Below, piece by piece: positions 1 to 8,329 of a stretch of 50,808 nucleotides of DNA. The notes beneath the pieces are model-generated. The model searched no databases. It was not told the origin of the DNA and saw only the letters and a program-made list of their open reading frames with translations. Made by a program: the position numbers and the translations under genes. This DNA comes from Bradyrhizobium sp. 139 (lineage in GTDB: Bacteria > Pseudomonadota > Alphaproteobacteria > Rhizobiales > Xanthobacteraceae), in contig NZ_JADPKS010000080.1 of NCBI RefSeq assembly GCF_023074175.1, positions 1-50,808 on the forward strand. The letters are read 5' to 3'. Every line of letters starts with the position of its first letter. The stretch's first letter is position 1.

Positions 1-100
1 TCGGTCGCCCTCATGCAGTTGCGCTTCACTTCGCTCGTTGTGATCAACTCACGATGGGACTTTCACCCATAAGAGTGCACCCATGCTGGGCGCACCAAAC

Positions 101-130
101 AAAAGCCCCGGATCTGGCCCGGGGCTTTTT
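101..130. terminator. Intrinsic terminator downstream of parE
   Basis: A perfect 10-bp inverted repeat (AAAAGCCCCG at 101-110 pairing with CGGGGCTTTT at 120-129) surrounds a 9-base loop. Because the arms begin in A and end in T, the hairpin has a T-run on either strand. It lies 18 bases past the parE stop codon, so it probably ends the leftward parE transcript, and it could also stop rightward transcription arriving from outside the window. Positions 1-100 hold no gene I can support. Confidence 0.85.
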
Positions 131-147
131 GACCGGAGATCGCGGCG

Positions 148-2193
148 TCAGACGTCGAGCAGGTCATCATTGGCAAACTCGGCCTTGTCCGAGATGAACG
201 CGAAGCGCGCCTCGGCCTTGGTGCCCATCAGCCGCTCTACCGAATCTGCCGTGGTGTCGCGGTCGTCGGCGAGCAGGACCACCTTCAGCATGGTCCGCTT
301 GGCCGGATCCATGGTGGTCTCCTTGAGTTGCGCCGGCATCATCTCACCGAGGCCTTTGAAGCGATTCACCTCGACCTTGGCGTTGGCGTTGAACTCGCTC
401 TTGATCAGCGCCTCTTTGTGCGCGTCGTCGCGGGCGTAGACCGATTTGGTGCCGTTGGTCAGCTTGTAGAGCGGCGGCACGGCGAGGAAGAGGTGCCCCT
501 CATCGATCAGCCGCGGCATCTGCCGGTAGAAGAAGGTGATGAGAAGCGAAGCGATGTGGGCGCCGTCAACGTCGGCGTCGGTCATGATGATGATGCGCTG
601 ATAGCGCAGATCCTCTTCGCGGTAGTGCAAAAGCTGGCCGCAGCCGATCGCCTGCACAAGGTCGGAGAGCTGGGCGTTCGCCGTCAGCTTGTCCTTGCCG
701 GCGGAAGCGACGTTGAGGATCTTGCCGCGCAGCGGCAGCACGGCCTGGGTCTTGCGGTCGCGCGCCTGCTTGGCGCTGCCACCGGCCGAATCGCCCTCGA
801 CGATGAAGAGCTCGGAGCCTTCGGTGCCGGCATCGGTGCAGTCGGCGAGCTTGCCGGGCAGGCGCAGCTTCTTGCCGGCGGTCTTGCGCGCGGTCTCCTT
901 TTCCTGGCGACGGCGCAGCCGCTCCTCGGCGCGGTCGATCACGAAGTCGAGCAGCCTGTTGGCCTGGTTCGGATTGCCGGAGAGCCAGTGGTCGAACGGA
1001 TCCTTCATCGCCTGCTCGACGATGCGCTGGGCTTCGGCGGTGGCGAGCCGATCCTTGGTCTGGCCCTGGAATTCCGGCTCGCGCACGAACACCGAGAGCA
1101 TCACGGCGGCGCCCACCATCACGTCTTCCGATGTAATGGATGACGCGCGCTTGCCCTGACCGACGCGCTCGGCGTGATCCTTCAGCCCGCGCAGCAGGGC
1201 GCTGCGCAAGCCGGCTTCGTGCGTACCGCCATCGGGCGTCGGCACGGTGTTGGTGTAGGAGGACAGGAAGCCGTCGGCATCCGCGGTCCAGGCGACTGCC
1301 CATTCGCAGGCGCCATGCGCGCCGTTGCGGCCCGATTTGCCGGAGAAGAGGTCGGGATGCACCAGCGTGTCGGCGTGGATCGCAGCGGCCAGATAATCCT
1401 TGAGGCCGCCGGGGAAGTGGAACGTCGCTTGCGCCGGCACGTCCTCAATGCCCTTGAGCAGCTCGGGCGCGCAATTCCAGCGGATCTCGACGCCGCCGAA
1501 CAGATAGGCCTTCGAGCGCGTCATCTTGAACAGGCGCTGCGGCTTGAACGCGGCCTTGGCGCCGAAGATGTCGGTGTCGGGCTTGAACCGCACGCGGGTG
1601 CCGCGGCGGTTGTTGACCTTGCCGAGATCCTCGAGCTTGCCCTTCGGGTGCCCGCGCTCGAACGTCATGCGGTAGAGTTTCTGGCTGCGCGCGACTTCGA
1701 CCTCAAGCAGCGAGGAGAGGGCGTTCACCACGGAGATGCCGACGCCGTGCAGACCGCCGGAGGTCTCGTAGACCTTGGAGTCGAACTTGCCGCCCGAATG
1801 CAGCGTGCACATGATGACTTCGAGCGCCGACTTCTTCGGGAATTTCGGATGCGGATCAATCGGAATGCCGCGGCCGTTGTCGATGACGGTCAGAAAGCCG
1901 TCCGCACTCAAATCGACGCCGATGAAGGTGGCATGTCCCGCCAGCGCCTCGTCCATCGAATTGTCGATGACTTCGGCGAAGAGGTGATGCAGCGCCTTCT
2001 CGTCGGTGCCGCCGATATACATGCCGGGCCGGCGCCGCACCGGTTCCAGGCCTTCGAGCACCTCGATATCGGCCGCGGTGTAGTCGGCTTCGGCGCCGCT
2101 CCCACGCGACGCCGCCTTGGCGGGCGCGCGAGACTTCGGCTCATCGCCGCCGAAAAAGTCGCCTTTTGTTTTTGGCTTCAATTGCTTGGACAT
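148..2193 (-). CDS. parE: DNA topoisomerase IV subunit B
   Basis: ATPase subunit of topoisomerase IV, which with ParC decatenates daughter chromosomes and relaxes supercoils in the cytoplasm. The 681-residue protein has the GHKL ATPase fold at the N terminus (EVIDNSMDEA about 74-83, DNGRGIP about 105-111, the ATP lid GGLHGVG 146-152), the transducer domain, then a TOPRIM domain with EGDSAGG (466-472) and TDADVDG (538-544), and the FKGLGEM motif near the C terminus. Its length and the lack of the insertion typical of many GyrB proteins favour ParE over GyrB. I chose the ATG at 2193; a TTG ten codons upstream would add a non-conserved tail. It stands alone and is followed by a strong terminator. 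Confidence 0.93.
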   Translation of the reverse strand: MSKQLKPKTKGDFFGGDEPKSRAPAKAASRGSGAEADYTAADIEVLEGLEPVRRRPGMYIGGTDEKALHHLFAEVIDNSMDEALAGHATFIGVDLSADGFLTVIDNGRGIPIDPHPKFPKKSALEVIMCTLHSGGKFDSKVYETSGGLHGVGISVVNALSSLLEVEVARSQKLYRMTFERGHPKGKLEDLGKVNNRRGTRVRFKPDTDIFGAKAAFKPQRLFKMTRSKAYLFGGVEIRWNCAPELLKGIEDVPAQATFHFPGGLKDYLAAAIHADTLVHPDLFSGKSGRNGAHGACEWAVAWTADADGFLSSYTNTVPTPDGGTHEAGLRSALLRGLKDHAERVGQGKRASSITSEDVMVGAAVMLSVFVREPEFQGQTKDRLATAEAQRIVEQAMKDPFDHWLSGNPNQANRLLDFVIDRAEERLRRRQEKETARKTAGKKLRLPGKLADCTDAGTEGSELFIVEGDSAGGSAKQARDRKTQAVLPLRGKILNVASAGKDKLTANAQLSDLVQAIGCGQLLHYREEDLRYQRIIIMTDADVDGAHIASLLITFFYRQMPRLIDEGHLFLAVPPLYKLTNGTKSVYARDDAHKEALIKSEFNANAKVEVNRFKGLGEMMPAQLKETTMDPAKRTMLKVVLLADDRDTTADSVERLMGTKAEARFAFISDKAEFANDDLLDV

Positions 2194-2464
2194 GTATCTT
2201 GATGTGTTTTGAGGGTCGCGCAAGCGGCGAATCGGTTAAGCCGACTATGCCACGGCTGGCCTGCAAAGGTCACCGCAGGTCGGCCGGGCGGGCGTGGGTG
2301 AGAGCCAATGCCGGCGATTTTACGCCGCGGGCCCATCAATTCCTGGCAATTTGACGCCGGTGTCTCGATTGGGCCGGGCTTTGTGACTTGATGTCACACA
2401 AGCCCTTGGCTTACCAGTCTTTTCATCTGACAGGGACCGTGACGGGGCGGGAAGGCAATCTGGA

Positions 2465-2995
2465 ATGGAGCAGTATGCGCACGCACTCGCCGACTTCGTG
2501 CGTGCTCACCAGGCCTGGGCGGCCCCGATCGTGTTCGTGCTGGCCTTCGGGGAGTCGCTCGCCTTCATCTCGCTGCTGATCCCGGCCTGGGGCGCGCTGG
2601 TGGCGATCGGCGCGCTGATCGGGGCGAGCGGCATCAGCTTCTACCCGGTGTGGATCGCCGGCGGCATCGGCGCTGCGCTCGGCGACTGGGTCTCCTACTG
2701 GTTCGGCTACCGCTATAAGGAACAGGTTGCGCAGATGTGGCCGCTTTCGCGTTATCCGGAATTGCTGCCCAAGGGCGAGGCTTTCGTGCAGAGCTGGGGC
2801 GTGCCCAGCATCTTCATCGGTCGCTTCTTCGGCCCCTTGCGTGCCTCGGTGCCGCTCGCGGCCGGCATCTTCGAGATGCCCTATTGGAGATTTCAGGCGG
2901 CCAATTTCGTCTCGGCGCTGGTCTGGTCCGCGGCGCTGCTTCTGTTCGGCGACGTGATCGCGAAGGCCATGGAATGGATCTGGCGCGTCATCTGA
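2465..2995 (+). CDS. DedA family inner-membrane protein
   Basis: Small integral membrane protein of the DedA/SNARE-associated family (176 residues, at the short end of the family). Hydrophobic segments occur at about 18-60, 110-140 and 148-170. The diagnostic block GRFFGPLRASVPLAAG sits at about 118-133, and a GDWVSYWFGY segment lies at about 77-86, where the family carries a conserved acidic residue. DedA proteins are linked to membrane lipid flipping and proton-motive-force homeostasis; the substrate here cannot be read from sequence. A GGGAAGG-type ribosome site lies about 8 bases before the ATG. The preceding 270 bases (2194-2464) contain nothing I can call. Confidence 0.85.
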   Translation: MEQYAHALADFVRAHQAWAAPIVFVLAFGESLAFISLLIPAWGALVAIGALIGASGISFYPVWIAGGIGAALGDWVSYWFGYRYKEQVAQMWPLSRYPELLPKGEAFVQSWGVPSIFIGRFFGPLRASVPLAAGIFEMPYWRFQAANFVSALVWSAALLLFGDVIAKAMEWIWRVI

Positions 2996-3219
2996 CGCCC
3001 GCACCTTGACGGGAACCGCGCTTGGCCTTATAGCCGCGCGCCATGATCAACGCCGCGACCATCCTGTTCGCCCGTCGCCGCCGCCGCTCTTTAGCGGTTT
3101 GGGCGGTCGATCGCGTTTGAGATCATCGTCTTTGCCGCTGGATCCGATCCGCGGCATTCTCTCTCCTGTCAGCGCGATCTGATCCGGCGGCCACCAAAGA
3201 GGCCCAGCAGGAGACCACG

Positions 3220-3888
3220 ATGTACACGCCACCTTTTTTCAAGCAGGACCGCGCCGCGAGCCTGAAATTCGCAGAAGAGCGCGGCTTCGGCACGATGTGC
3301 GCGTTCGACGGTCACAAGCCGGTCGCCTCGCCGCTGCCGTTCTACCTGACCTATGCCGCTGATGGCACGCCGCAGGCCGCCTTTCATGTTGCCCGTCACA
3401 ATCCGCTGCTAAAGCTGGCGGATGGCTCGGCGTCCTGGCTGCTCGCGGTCAACGGCCCCGATGCCTATGTATCGCCGGACTGGTACGTCTCGCCGGATCA
3501 GGTGCCGACCTGGCTCTACCAGTCGGTGCATCTGAGCGGGCCGGTGCGGCTCCTGTCGGACCACGAGCTGGCGGTGCAGATCGACACGCTCAGCGAGAAG
3601 TTCGAGAGCTGGCTGTTGCCGAAGACGCCGTGGACCTCGGCGAAAATGACCGCGGGCCGGTTCGAGACGATGAAGAAGGCGATCGTGGGCCTGGTCATGA
3701 CGGTTGAAGACGTCGAAGGCAGCTTCAAGCTCAACCAGCACAAATCGGATGCCGACTATGCGGCGATCGCGACTGCGCTCGGTGCGCAAGCCCATGCCGA
3801 CGCCAGGGAGATCGCGCAATTGATGCAGGACGTGAGGCCGGAAGCCTTCGCGGACGAAAGCAACAAGCTCGAAAGGAGCGTGCCATGA
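3220..3888 (+). CDS. PaiB-like FMN-binding protein
   Basis: Member of the PaiB / FMN-binding split-barrel family, annotated in Bacillus as a negative transcriptional regulator but with no DNA-binding domain visible. The 222-residue protein opens with MYTPPFF and carries the family landmarks HVARHNPLL (about 56-64), YVSPDWY (about 85-91), VPTWLYQSVH (about 96-105) and FKLNQHKSD (about 173-181). Its stop codon overlaps the start of the next gene (ATGA at 3885-3888), so it is translationally coupled to the type-2 argC. That pairing is unexpected. A role in flavin or acetylated-metabolite chemistry is possible but not shown. Positions 2996-3219 hold no supported gene. Confidence 0.82.
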   Translation: MYTPPFFKQDRAASLKFAEERGFGTMCAFDGHKPVASPLPFYLTYAADGTPQAAFHVARHNPLLKLADGSASWLLAVNGPDAYVSPDWYVSPDQVPTWLYQSVHLSGPVRLLSDHELAVQIDTLSEKFESWLLPKTPWTSAKMTAGRFETMKKAIVGLVMTVEDVEGSFKLNQHKSDADYAAIATALGAQAHADAREIAQLMQDVRPEAFADESNKLERSVP

Positions 3889-4877
3889 GCCTTTCTGAAA
3901 CCAGCATCGCTGATACCAAGCAAGCACCGAGCAGCGGCGCCAAGACCAAGCCCGCCACCGTCTTCGTCGACGGCGGCTCCGGCACCACCGGGCTCGGCAT
4001 CAACGAGCGGCTGAAGCTCCAGAGCGATGTCGCGGTGAAGACGATTGCCGAAGACAAGCGCAAGGATCCCGCGGCCAAGAAGGCGCTGATGGAGGAGGTC
4101 GACCTCGTCATCCTCTGCCTGCCTGACGATGCCGCCAAGGAAACAGTGGCGCTGGTCGACAGCATGGGTGCTTCGGCGCCGAAAGTGCTGGACGCTTCCA
4201 CCGCGTACCGGGTCGCGCCCGACTGGGCCTATGGTTTTCCGGAACTGACGCCGGACCAGGCCGCCAAGATCAAGGCCGCAAAGAAGGTCTCCAATCCCGG
4301 CTGCTATCCGACCGGCGCGATCGCGCTGTTGCGGCCGATCGTCGATGCTGGTCTGTTGCCTCCCGACTATCCCGTCACGGTCAATGCAGTGAGCGGCTAT
4401 TCGGGCGGCGGCAAGTCGATGATCGCGAGCTTTGAAGACGGCAGCGCGCCGTCCTTCGAGCTCTATGGACTCGGCTTCGAGCACAAGCACCTGCCGGAGA
4501 TGCAGCTCTATTCGAACCTGACGCGGCGGCCGATCTTCATTCCGTCGGTCGGCAACTACCGGCAAGGCATGCTGGTCTCGGTGCCGCTCCAGCTCGACAC
4601 GCTGCCGGGCAAGCCCAGCGGTGCCGATCTCCAGGCCGCTCTGGCCAAGCGCTATGCCGGCTCGAAATACGTCTCGGTGATGCCGCTTCAGAACGAGGCG
4701 ACCAAGGCCGGCCGGATCGAGCCGGAGGCGCTTAACGAAACCAATATGCTCGAGCTTTATGTGTTCGCCAGCGACAAATATCACCAGGCGGTGCTGGTCG
4801 CGAGGCTGGACAATCTCGGCAAGGGCGCCTCGGGTGCGGCCGTGCAGAACATGCGGCTGATGCTAGCCGACAAATAG
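3885..4877 (+). CDS. argC: N-acetyl-gamma-glutamyl-phosphate reductase, type 2
   Basis: Predicted NADPH-dependent reductase of the third step of arginine synthesis (N-acetylglutamyl phosphate to the semialdehyde). The 330-residue protein belongs to the shorter type-2 AGPR family: FVDGGSGTTGLGI near residues 27-39 as the dinucleotide-binding start, the catalytic cysteine in SNPGCYPTG (about 136-144), and the FEHKHLPEM segment in the substrate domain. Its start overlaps the PaiB-like gene by four bases. The first 24 residues look like an unstructured extension. A second, type-1 argC follows 95 bases downstream, and the last 80 residues recur in a fragment at 6317-6559. Confidence 0.87.
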   Translation: MSLSETSIADTKQAPSSGAKTKPATVFVDGGSGTTGLGINERLKLQSDVAVKTIAEDKRKDPAAKKALMEEVDLVILCLPDDAAKETVALVDSMGASAPKVLDASTAYRVAPDWAYGFPELTPDQAAKIKAAKKVSNPGCYPTGAIALLRPIVDAGLLPPDYPVTVNAVSGYSGGGKSMIASFEDGSAPSFELYGLGFEHKHLPEMQLYSNLTRRPIFIPSVGNYRQGMLVSVPLQLDTLPGKPSGADLQAALAKRYAGSKYVSVMPLQNEATKAGRIEPEALNETNMLELYVFASDKYHQAVLVARLDNLGKGASGAAVQNMRLMLADK

Positions 4878-4972
4878 CTGATCGGGCGTTGCTCGCGAGG
4901 TCAGCCCGGTGGACGAAGTGACGCCGCAACTTTCTGCCCCGGCAATCAAATGGCGTCTGAAAGGAACCTGTG

Positions 4973-6019
4973 ATGAGCTCGAAGAAAATCGCCATTCTCG
5001 GCGCCTCCGGTTACACCGGCGCCGATGCGGTGCGCCTGTTGGCGCGGCATCCGAATGCCGAGATCATCGCGCTCACGGCCAACACCCACGCCGGCAAGTC
5101 GATGGGCGATGTGTTTCCGCATTTCTTCATGCTGGACCTACCGAAACTCGTGGAATGGGAAAAGGTCGACTGGGGCACGCTCGATGCGGTGTTCTGCGGA
5201 TTGCCGCACGGCACCACGCAGGAAATCATCGCCGCGGTCATCAAGGCAAATCCCAGAATCAAGGTCCTCGACATGTCCGCCGATTTCAGGCTGCGGGACA
5301 AGAACACCTATGCGCAATGGTACGGCCATGAGCACCGGGCGCTCGAACTCCAGGGCGAAGCGATCTATGGCCTGACCGAATTCTATCGCGAGAAGATCAC
5401 GTCGGCCCGGCTGGTCGCCTGTCCCGGCTGCTATCCCACGGCGGCGCTGCTCGCGTTGGTGCCGCTTGCGAAAGCCAAATTGATCCACGTCGACGACATC
5501 GTCATCGACGCGAAATCGGGCGTCACCGGCGCCGGCCGCGGGCTGAAACAGAACACGTTGTTCAGCGAGGCGGGCGAGGGGTTGTCGCCCTATTCGGTCG
5601 GCACCCACCGGCACGCGCCCGAGATCGAGCAGGAGATCGGCGTCGCCGCTGGTTCCGCGGTGACGATCAACTTCACGCCGCATCTTGTTGCGATGGCGCG
5701 CGGCGAACTCTGCACGTCCTACGTCAAGCTCAACGGCGCGACGCCCGACGATCTGCGAACCGCGCTGGAGCAGGCTTATGCCGACGAGCCCTTCGTGCAT
5801 GTCGCCAGGAAAGGCGTGCTGCCGCAGACCCAGAATGTGCGCGGCTCCAACTATGTGCAGATCGGCGTCGTCGCCGACCGCATCAAGAACCGCGCGATCG
5901 TGATTTCCACGCTCGACAATCTGGTGAAGGGGTCGGCCGGGCAGGCGATCCAGAACATGAACCTGATGTTCGGGCTGCCCGAGACGGCGGGGCTGGAGCA
6001 GATCGCTCTGTTTCCATGA
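4973..6019 (+). CDS. argC: N-acetyl-gamma-glutamyl-phosphate reductase, type 1
   Basis: The canonical long-form AGPR of arginine synthesis (348 residues). It shows the Rossmann start ILGASGYTGAD (about 8-18), a central FCGLPHGTT block, the active-site cysteine in ACPGCYPTAAL, the KSGVTGAGRG loop and the HRHAPEIEQE histidine segment. I chose the ATG at 4973, seven bases after AAAGGAAC; a GTG one codon earlier is possible. It shares only general fold features with the type-2 enzyme upstream, so the two are different subfamilies, not a recent duplication. Which one supplies arginine cannot be decided from sequence. No other arginine genes are nearby. Confidence 0.92.
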   Translation: MSSKKIAILGASGYTGADAVRLLARHPNAEIIALTANTHAGKSMGDVFPHFFMLDLPKLVEWEKVDWGTLDAVFCGLPHGTTQEIIAAVIKANPRIKVLDMSADFRLRDKNTYAQWYGHEHRALELQGEAIYGLTEFYREKITSARLVACPGCYPTAALLALVPLAKAKLIHVDDIVIDAKSGVTGAGRGLKQNTLFSEAGEGLSPYSVGTHRHAPEIEQEIGVAAGSAVTINFTPHLVAMARGELCTSYVKLNGATPDDLRTALEQAYADEPFVHVARKGVLPQTQNVRGSNYVQIGVVADRIKNRAIVISTLDNLVKGSAGQAIQNMNLMFGLPETAGLEQIALFP

Positions 6020-6033
6020 CACGGGGTACCGCG

Positions 6034-6310
6034 GTGGACGAAGCGAACTTGCAATTCTACCGCGGCCATGCCGAGGCCCTGTGCCCGGCTGGGCGAAGGC
6101 TCCCTCGACGCGGCTGCCGGGCTTTCTCACCCTGCTGCCGCCCGGTGGCTCGATCCTCGAACTGAGCTGTGGCGCCGGCCATCATTCGGCGATGATGCTC
6201 GCCGAAAGTTTTTCGGTGCGCGCGACCGACGGCTCACCTGATAGGGCCGAGATCGCGTCGCGACGGCTTGGTCGACTCCCGCCGACATGCTGCATCTCGA
6301 TGTTCGCAAG
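6034..6310 (+). pseudogene. Remnant of a SAM-dependent methyltransferase
   Basis: A broken reading frame resembling the N-terminal half of a class I SAM methyltransferase. A GTG at 6034 opens a frame reading VDEANLQFYRGHAEA, which then loses phase. About 50 bases on, another frame reads LPGFLTLLPPGGSILELSCG and AGHHSAMMLAESFSVRATDG, the SAM-binding glycine motif and the acidic end of strand 2. A further phase change near 6275 leads to ADMLHLDVR. At least two frameshifts are therefore needed, and the rest of the domain is missing because the sequence runs straight into an argC fragment. What remains is too damaged to encode an enzyme. Confidence 0.65.
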
Positions 6311-6316
6311 ACCCCG

Positions 6317-6559
6317 CTGGCAAAACGTTACGCCGGCTCAAAATACGTCTCGGTGATGCCGCTCCAGAACGAGGCGACCAAGGGCGGCAAGCTCGAGCCG
6401 GAAGCGCTCAACGAGACCAACATGCTCGAGCTCTACGTCTTCGCCAGCGACAAGTACCATCAGGCGGTGCTGGTCGCGCGCCTCGACAACCTCGGCAAGG
6501 GCGCGTCCGGTGCGGCCGTGCAGAACATGCGGCTGATGCCGGGATTGCCGGAGGAGTAG
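6317..6559 (+). pseudogene. 3' fragment of a type-2 argC
   Basis: This stretch encodes about 80 residues (LAKRYAGSKYVSVMPLQNEA onward to QNMRLMPGLPEE) nearly identical to the C terminus of the intact type-2 ArgC at 3885-4877, with its own stop codon. No N-terminal or catalytic part is present. An in-frame ATG at 6287 could express a 90-residue peptide, but it begins inside the methyltransferase relic. Many differences from the intact copy are at third codon positions, which suggests the fragment came from a diverged functional homologue and not from a very recent local copy. Probably non-functional. Confidence 0.8.
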
Positions 6560-6561
6560 TA

Positions 6562-6688
6562 GGGCACGGTCGTGCCCCGGACGCAGCGCGGTGCTTCTTC
6601 AACGGTGCGCTGCAGAGCCGGGGCCCATTCTTCTTGCTTCGCCTGTGGCTTTCTGTGTCCCGGCTCGCGCTTCGCGCGTCCGGGACAC
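6562..6688. repeat. Composite intergenic palindromes (REP-like)
   Basis: Several inverted repeats lie side by side: GGGCACG..CGTGCCC (6562-6577), a CCCCGGACGC/GAGCCGGGG pair around 6576-6622, and GTGTCCCGG..CCGGGACAC (6655-6688) with an inner GCGC/GCGC stem. The GTCCCGG..CCGGGAC type is a common dispersed intergenic element of Bradyrhizobium-like genomes (recalled, not searched). It lies just beyond the stop codon of the leftward outer-membrane gene and may protect or end that transcript, although no T-run follows. Confidence 0.6.
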
Positions 6689-6694
6689 GAGACC

Positions 6695-7462
6695 TCAGTA
6701 CTTCGCGATGATCGGGCCGCCGAACCTGTAGTTGATACGGGCGGTGATCAAGTCGACGTCCTGGCCGATGCGGTCGGTACGTGAGAACGTGCCAACGGGC
6801 GCCAGCACGCCGTTGGCCGTCAGGGTAACGTCGCGCCGGCCCATGAACAGATGGTCGTATTCGAGGCCGACCGACCAGTTCGGCGCAAAACCGTATTCGA
6901 AGCCGACGCCGACCGTGCCGCCCCAGCGGGTCTCGTCGGCGCCATCGAACTCGGCCCCGGCCAGACCGCCCGTACCGATGCCGCGGTAGCGATGGCGGGT
7001 GACGGCGGCGCCGCCCTTCACGTAAAGCAGTGCGTTGTTCCAGGCGTAGCCGACCTGGCCGGTGAAGAGACCGAAGGCGTCGACGCGGGTGCGGTTCGCA
7101 ACGCCGAACACGGTGCTGGCATTCTGGCCGGAAAGGTCCGCCCAGTCGCCCTGCGCTTCGAGACCGAATACGAAGGCGCTGCTCTGCCAGCGATAGCCGA
7201 TCTGGCCGCCGGCAACGGCGCCCGTCGCATCATGGCACCCTTCTGCAACGCCAGGTGCGAAGCCGATCGTCTGGTCCCAGCACTTGTGCGACGAGCCATA
7301 GCCGCCGTTGGCGCCAATATAGAAACCGCTCCAGTCATAGATCGCGGCGATCATCGGCGGCGCCTTGGTGTAGGGGCGGGCGGCGAGATCGGCTGCATTG
7401 GCCTGGCTAGCGACGGCTGCGAACGAGATCGCGCCGAGCGCGGATGCAATCTTCCAGTTCAT
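6695..7462 (-). CDS. Outer-membrane beta-barrel protein
   Basis: Small outer-membrane barrel (255 residues) of the family common in Rhizobiales and related to Omp25/Omp31. It has a cleavable signal peptide ending at SQANA (about residue 23), then YDWSGFYIGANGGYG (about 42-56), which opens the barrel. Alternating amphipathic strands follow and the protein ends in strand RINYRFGG. Two cysteines near residues 62 and 76 may form a loop disulfide. Such proteins are abundant structural surface proteins; a transport role cannot be inferred. Transcription is monocistronic and leftward, ending at the palindromic repeat. Confidence 0.85.
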   Translation of the reverse strand: MNWKIASALGAISFAAVASQANAADLAARPYTKAPPMIAAIYDWSGFYIGANGGYGSSHKCWDQTIGFAPGVAEGCHDATGAVAGGQIGYRWQSSAFVFGLEAQGDWADLSGQNASTVFGVANRTRVDAFGLFTGQVGYAWNNALLYVKGGAAVTRHRYRGIGTGGLAGAEFDGADETRWGGTVGVGFEYGFAPNWSVGLEYDHLFMGRRDVTLTANGVLAPVGTFSRTDRIGQDVDLITARINYRFGGPIIAKY

Positions 7463-7848
7463 GTTTGCCCCGAATCAATCAATTGCGATGTGCGAATATA
7501 CCTCTGGATGCATGACAAAGAGTATCAGCCACGCCGTGCGCTGGCGGATTTTGCCGTACCGTCATCTTTCGGCAACACCAGCATCCGCGAGGTAGCTTTC
7601 GGGTGTCTCAACCCCTGGCTGCAATTCACCAGCGCTCCGTCGCGGAGGAGCTACGCGACGATCCATTCGAGCAAGGCGTTCTGCACGTGCAGCAGATGGG
7701 CTTTCGCGCGCGGCTCTGGCAGGCGGGATGTGACATCACGTCGGCGGGCAGGACAGGGAAGGGAAACGACTCGGGAGGGCATCTGTCGAGGAGCGATGCC
7801 GATCGGCAGCGCCGCACTTTCCTGCTGTGCCTTGTCCGAGGCGTGCGC
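7463..7848. other. Intergenic region, 386 bases, no supported gene
   Basis: This stretch upstream of the outer-membrane gene and downstream of the MAPEG gene has no frame with a good start, ribosome site and family match. A leftward frame continues in phase past the MAPEG stop (7849-7851) to a TAG at 7651, ending in LLHVQNALLEWIVA. It looks protein-like but has no clear start, so it may be a decayed C terminus. The outer-membrane gene promoter must lie in about 7463-7560, where the DNA is locally AT-richer. Confidence 0.5.
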
Positions 7849-8247
7849 TCAAACCACCTTGAAGATCGCCAGCGCCAGCACGGCTTGCGCGAGGAAGCCG
7901 ACGGTGAAGGCCAGCGTGCGGAATACCGGGATTCCCATGGCGTAGACGATCAGGTGCGCGACGCGCGACCAGAAATAGACGGCGCAGGCGAGCACGGTCC
8001 ATTTGGTGGAATAGTCGATCGCGTTCAGGATCAGCACCAGTGGCGCGAAGAGCACGAGGTTCTCGACCGCGTTGTCATGCGCGAACATCAGGCGGTTCGC
8101 CCATTCCGACTGCGGCTTGTCGGCGCGCGAGGGATTGGCCATCGCGCCGCCGAGACCGCGAACCTGGCAGCGGTTGATAGTGTAGGGAATCCAGAGGATT
8201 CCGGTCAGGATCACCGTCAAGGTCAGCCAGAACAATTCACGCGTCAT
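7849..8247 (-). CDS. MAPEG family membrane protein
   Basis: Integral membrane protein of the MAPEG superfamily (eicosanoid and glutathione metabolism), 132 residues with four predicted helices at about 5-22, 62-78, 82-100 and 110-130. Family landmarks are the AHDNAVENLVLFAPLV stretch (about 56-71), where a conserved Asn/Glu pair binds glutathione in characterised members, and RVAHLIVYAMGIPVFRTL (about 95-112). Bacterial members are often glutathione transferases or peroxidases of unknown substrate. It lies 82 bases beyond the stop of phaC on the same strand, so co-transcription is possible. Confidence 0.85.
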   Translation of the reverse strand: MTRELFWLTLTVILTGILWIPYTINRCQVRGLGGAMANPSRADKPQSEWANRLMFAHDNAVENLVLFAPLVLILNAIDYSTKWTVLACAVYFWSRVAHLIVYAMGIPVFRTLAFTVGFLAQAVLALAIFKVV

Positions 8248-8329
8248 AACCCGGTCCCCTCTGTCATCGCTGTGTTGAAAGAAAGATTACACAAGCGCGC
8301 AAGATTGCGCCATGCGCAAGGAAGTCCCG

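Noticed and set aside
2194..2223. A ten-codon N-terminal extension of ParE from a TTG
   Set aside because: The added residues are not typical of ParE, and an ATG at 2193 gives the usual start.
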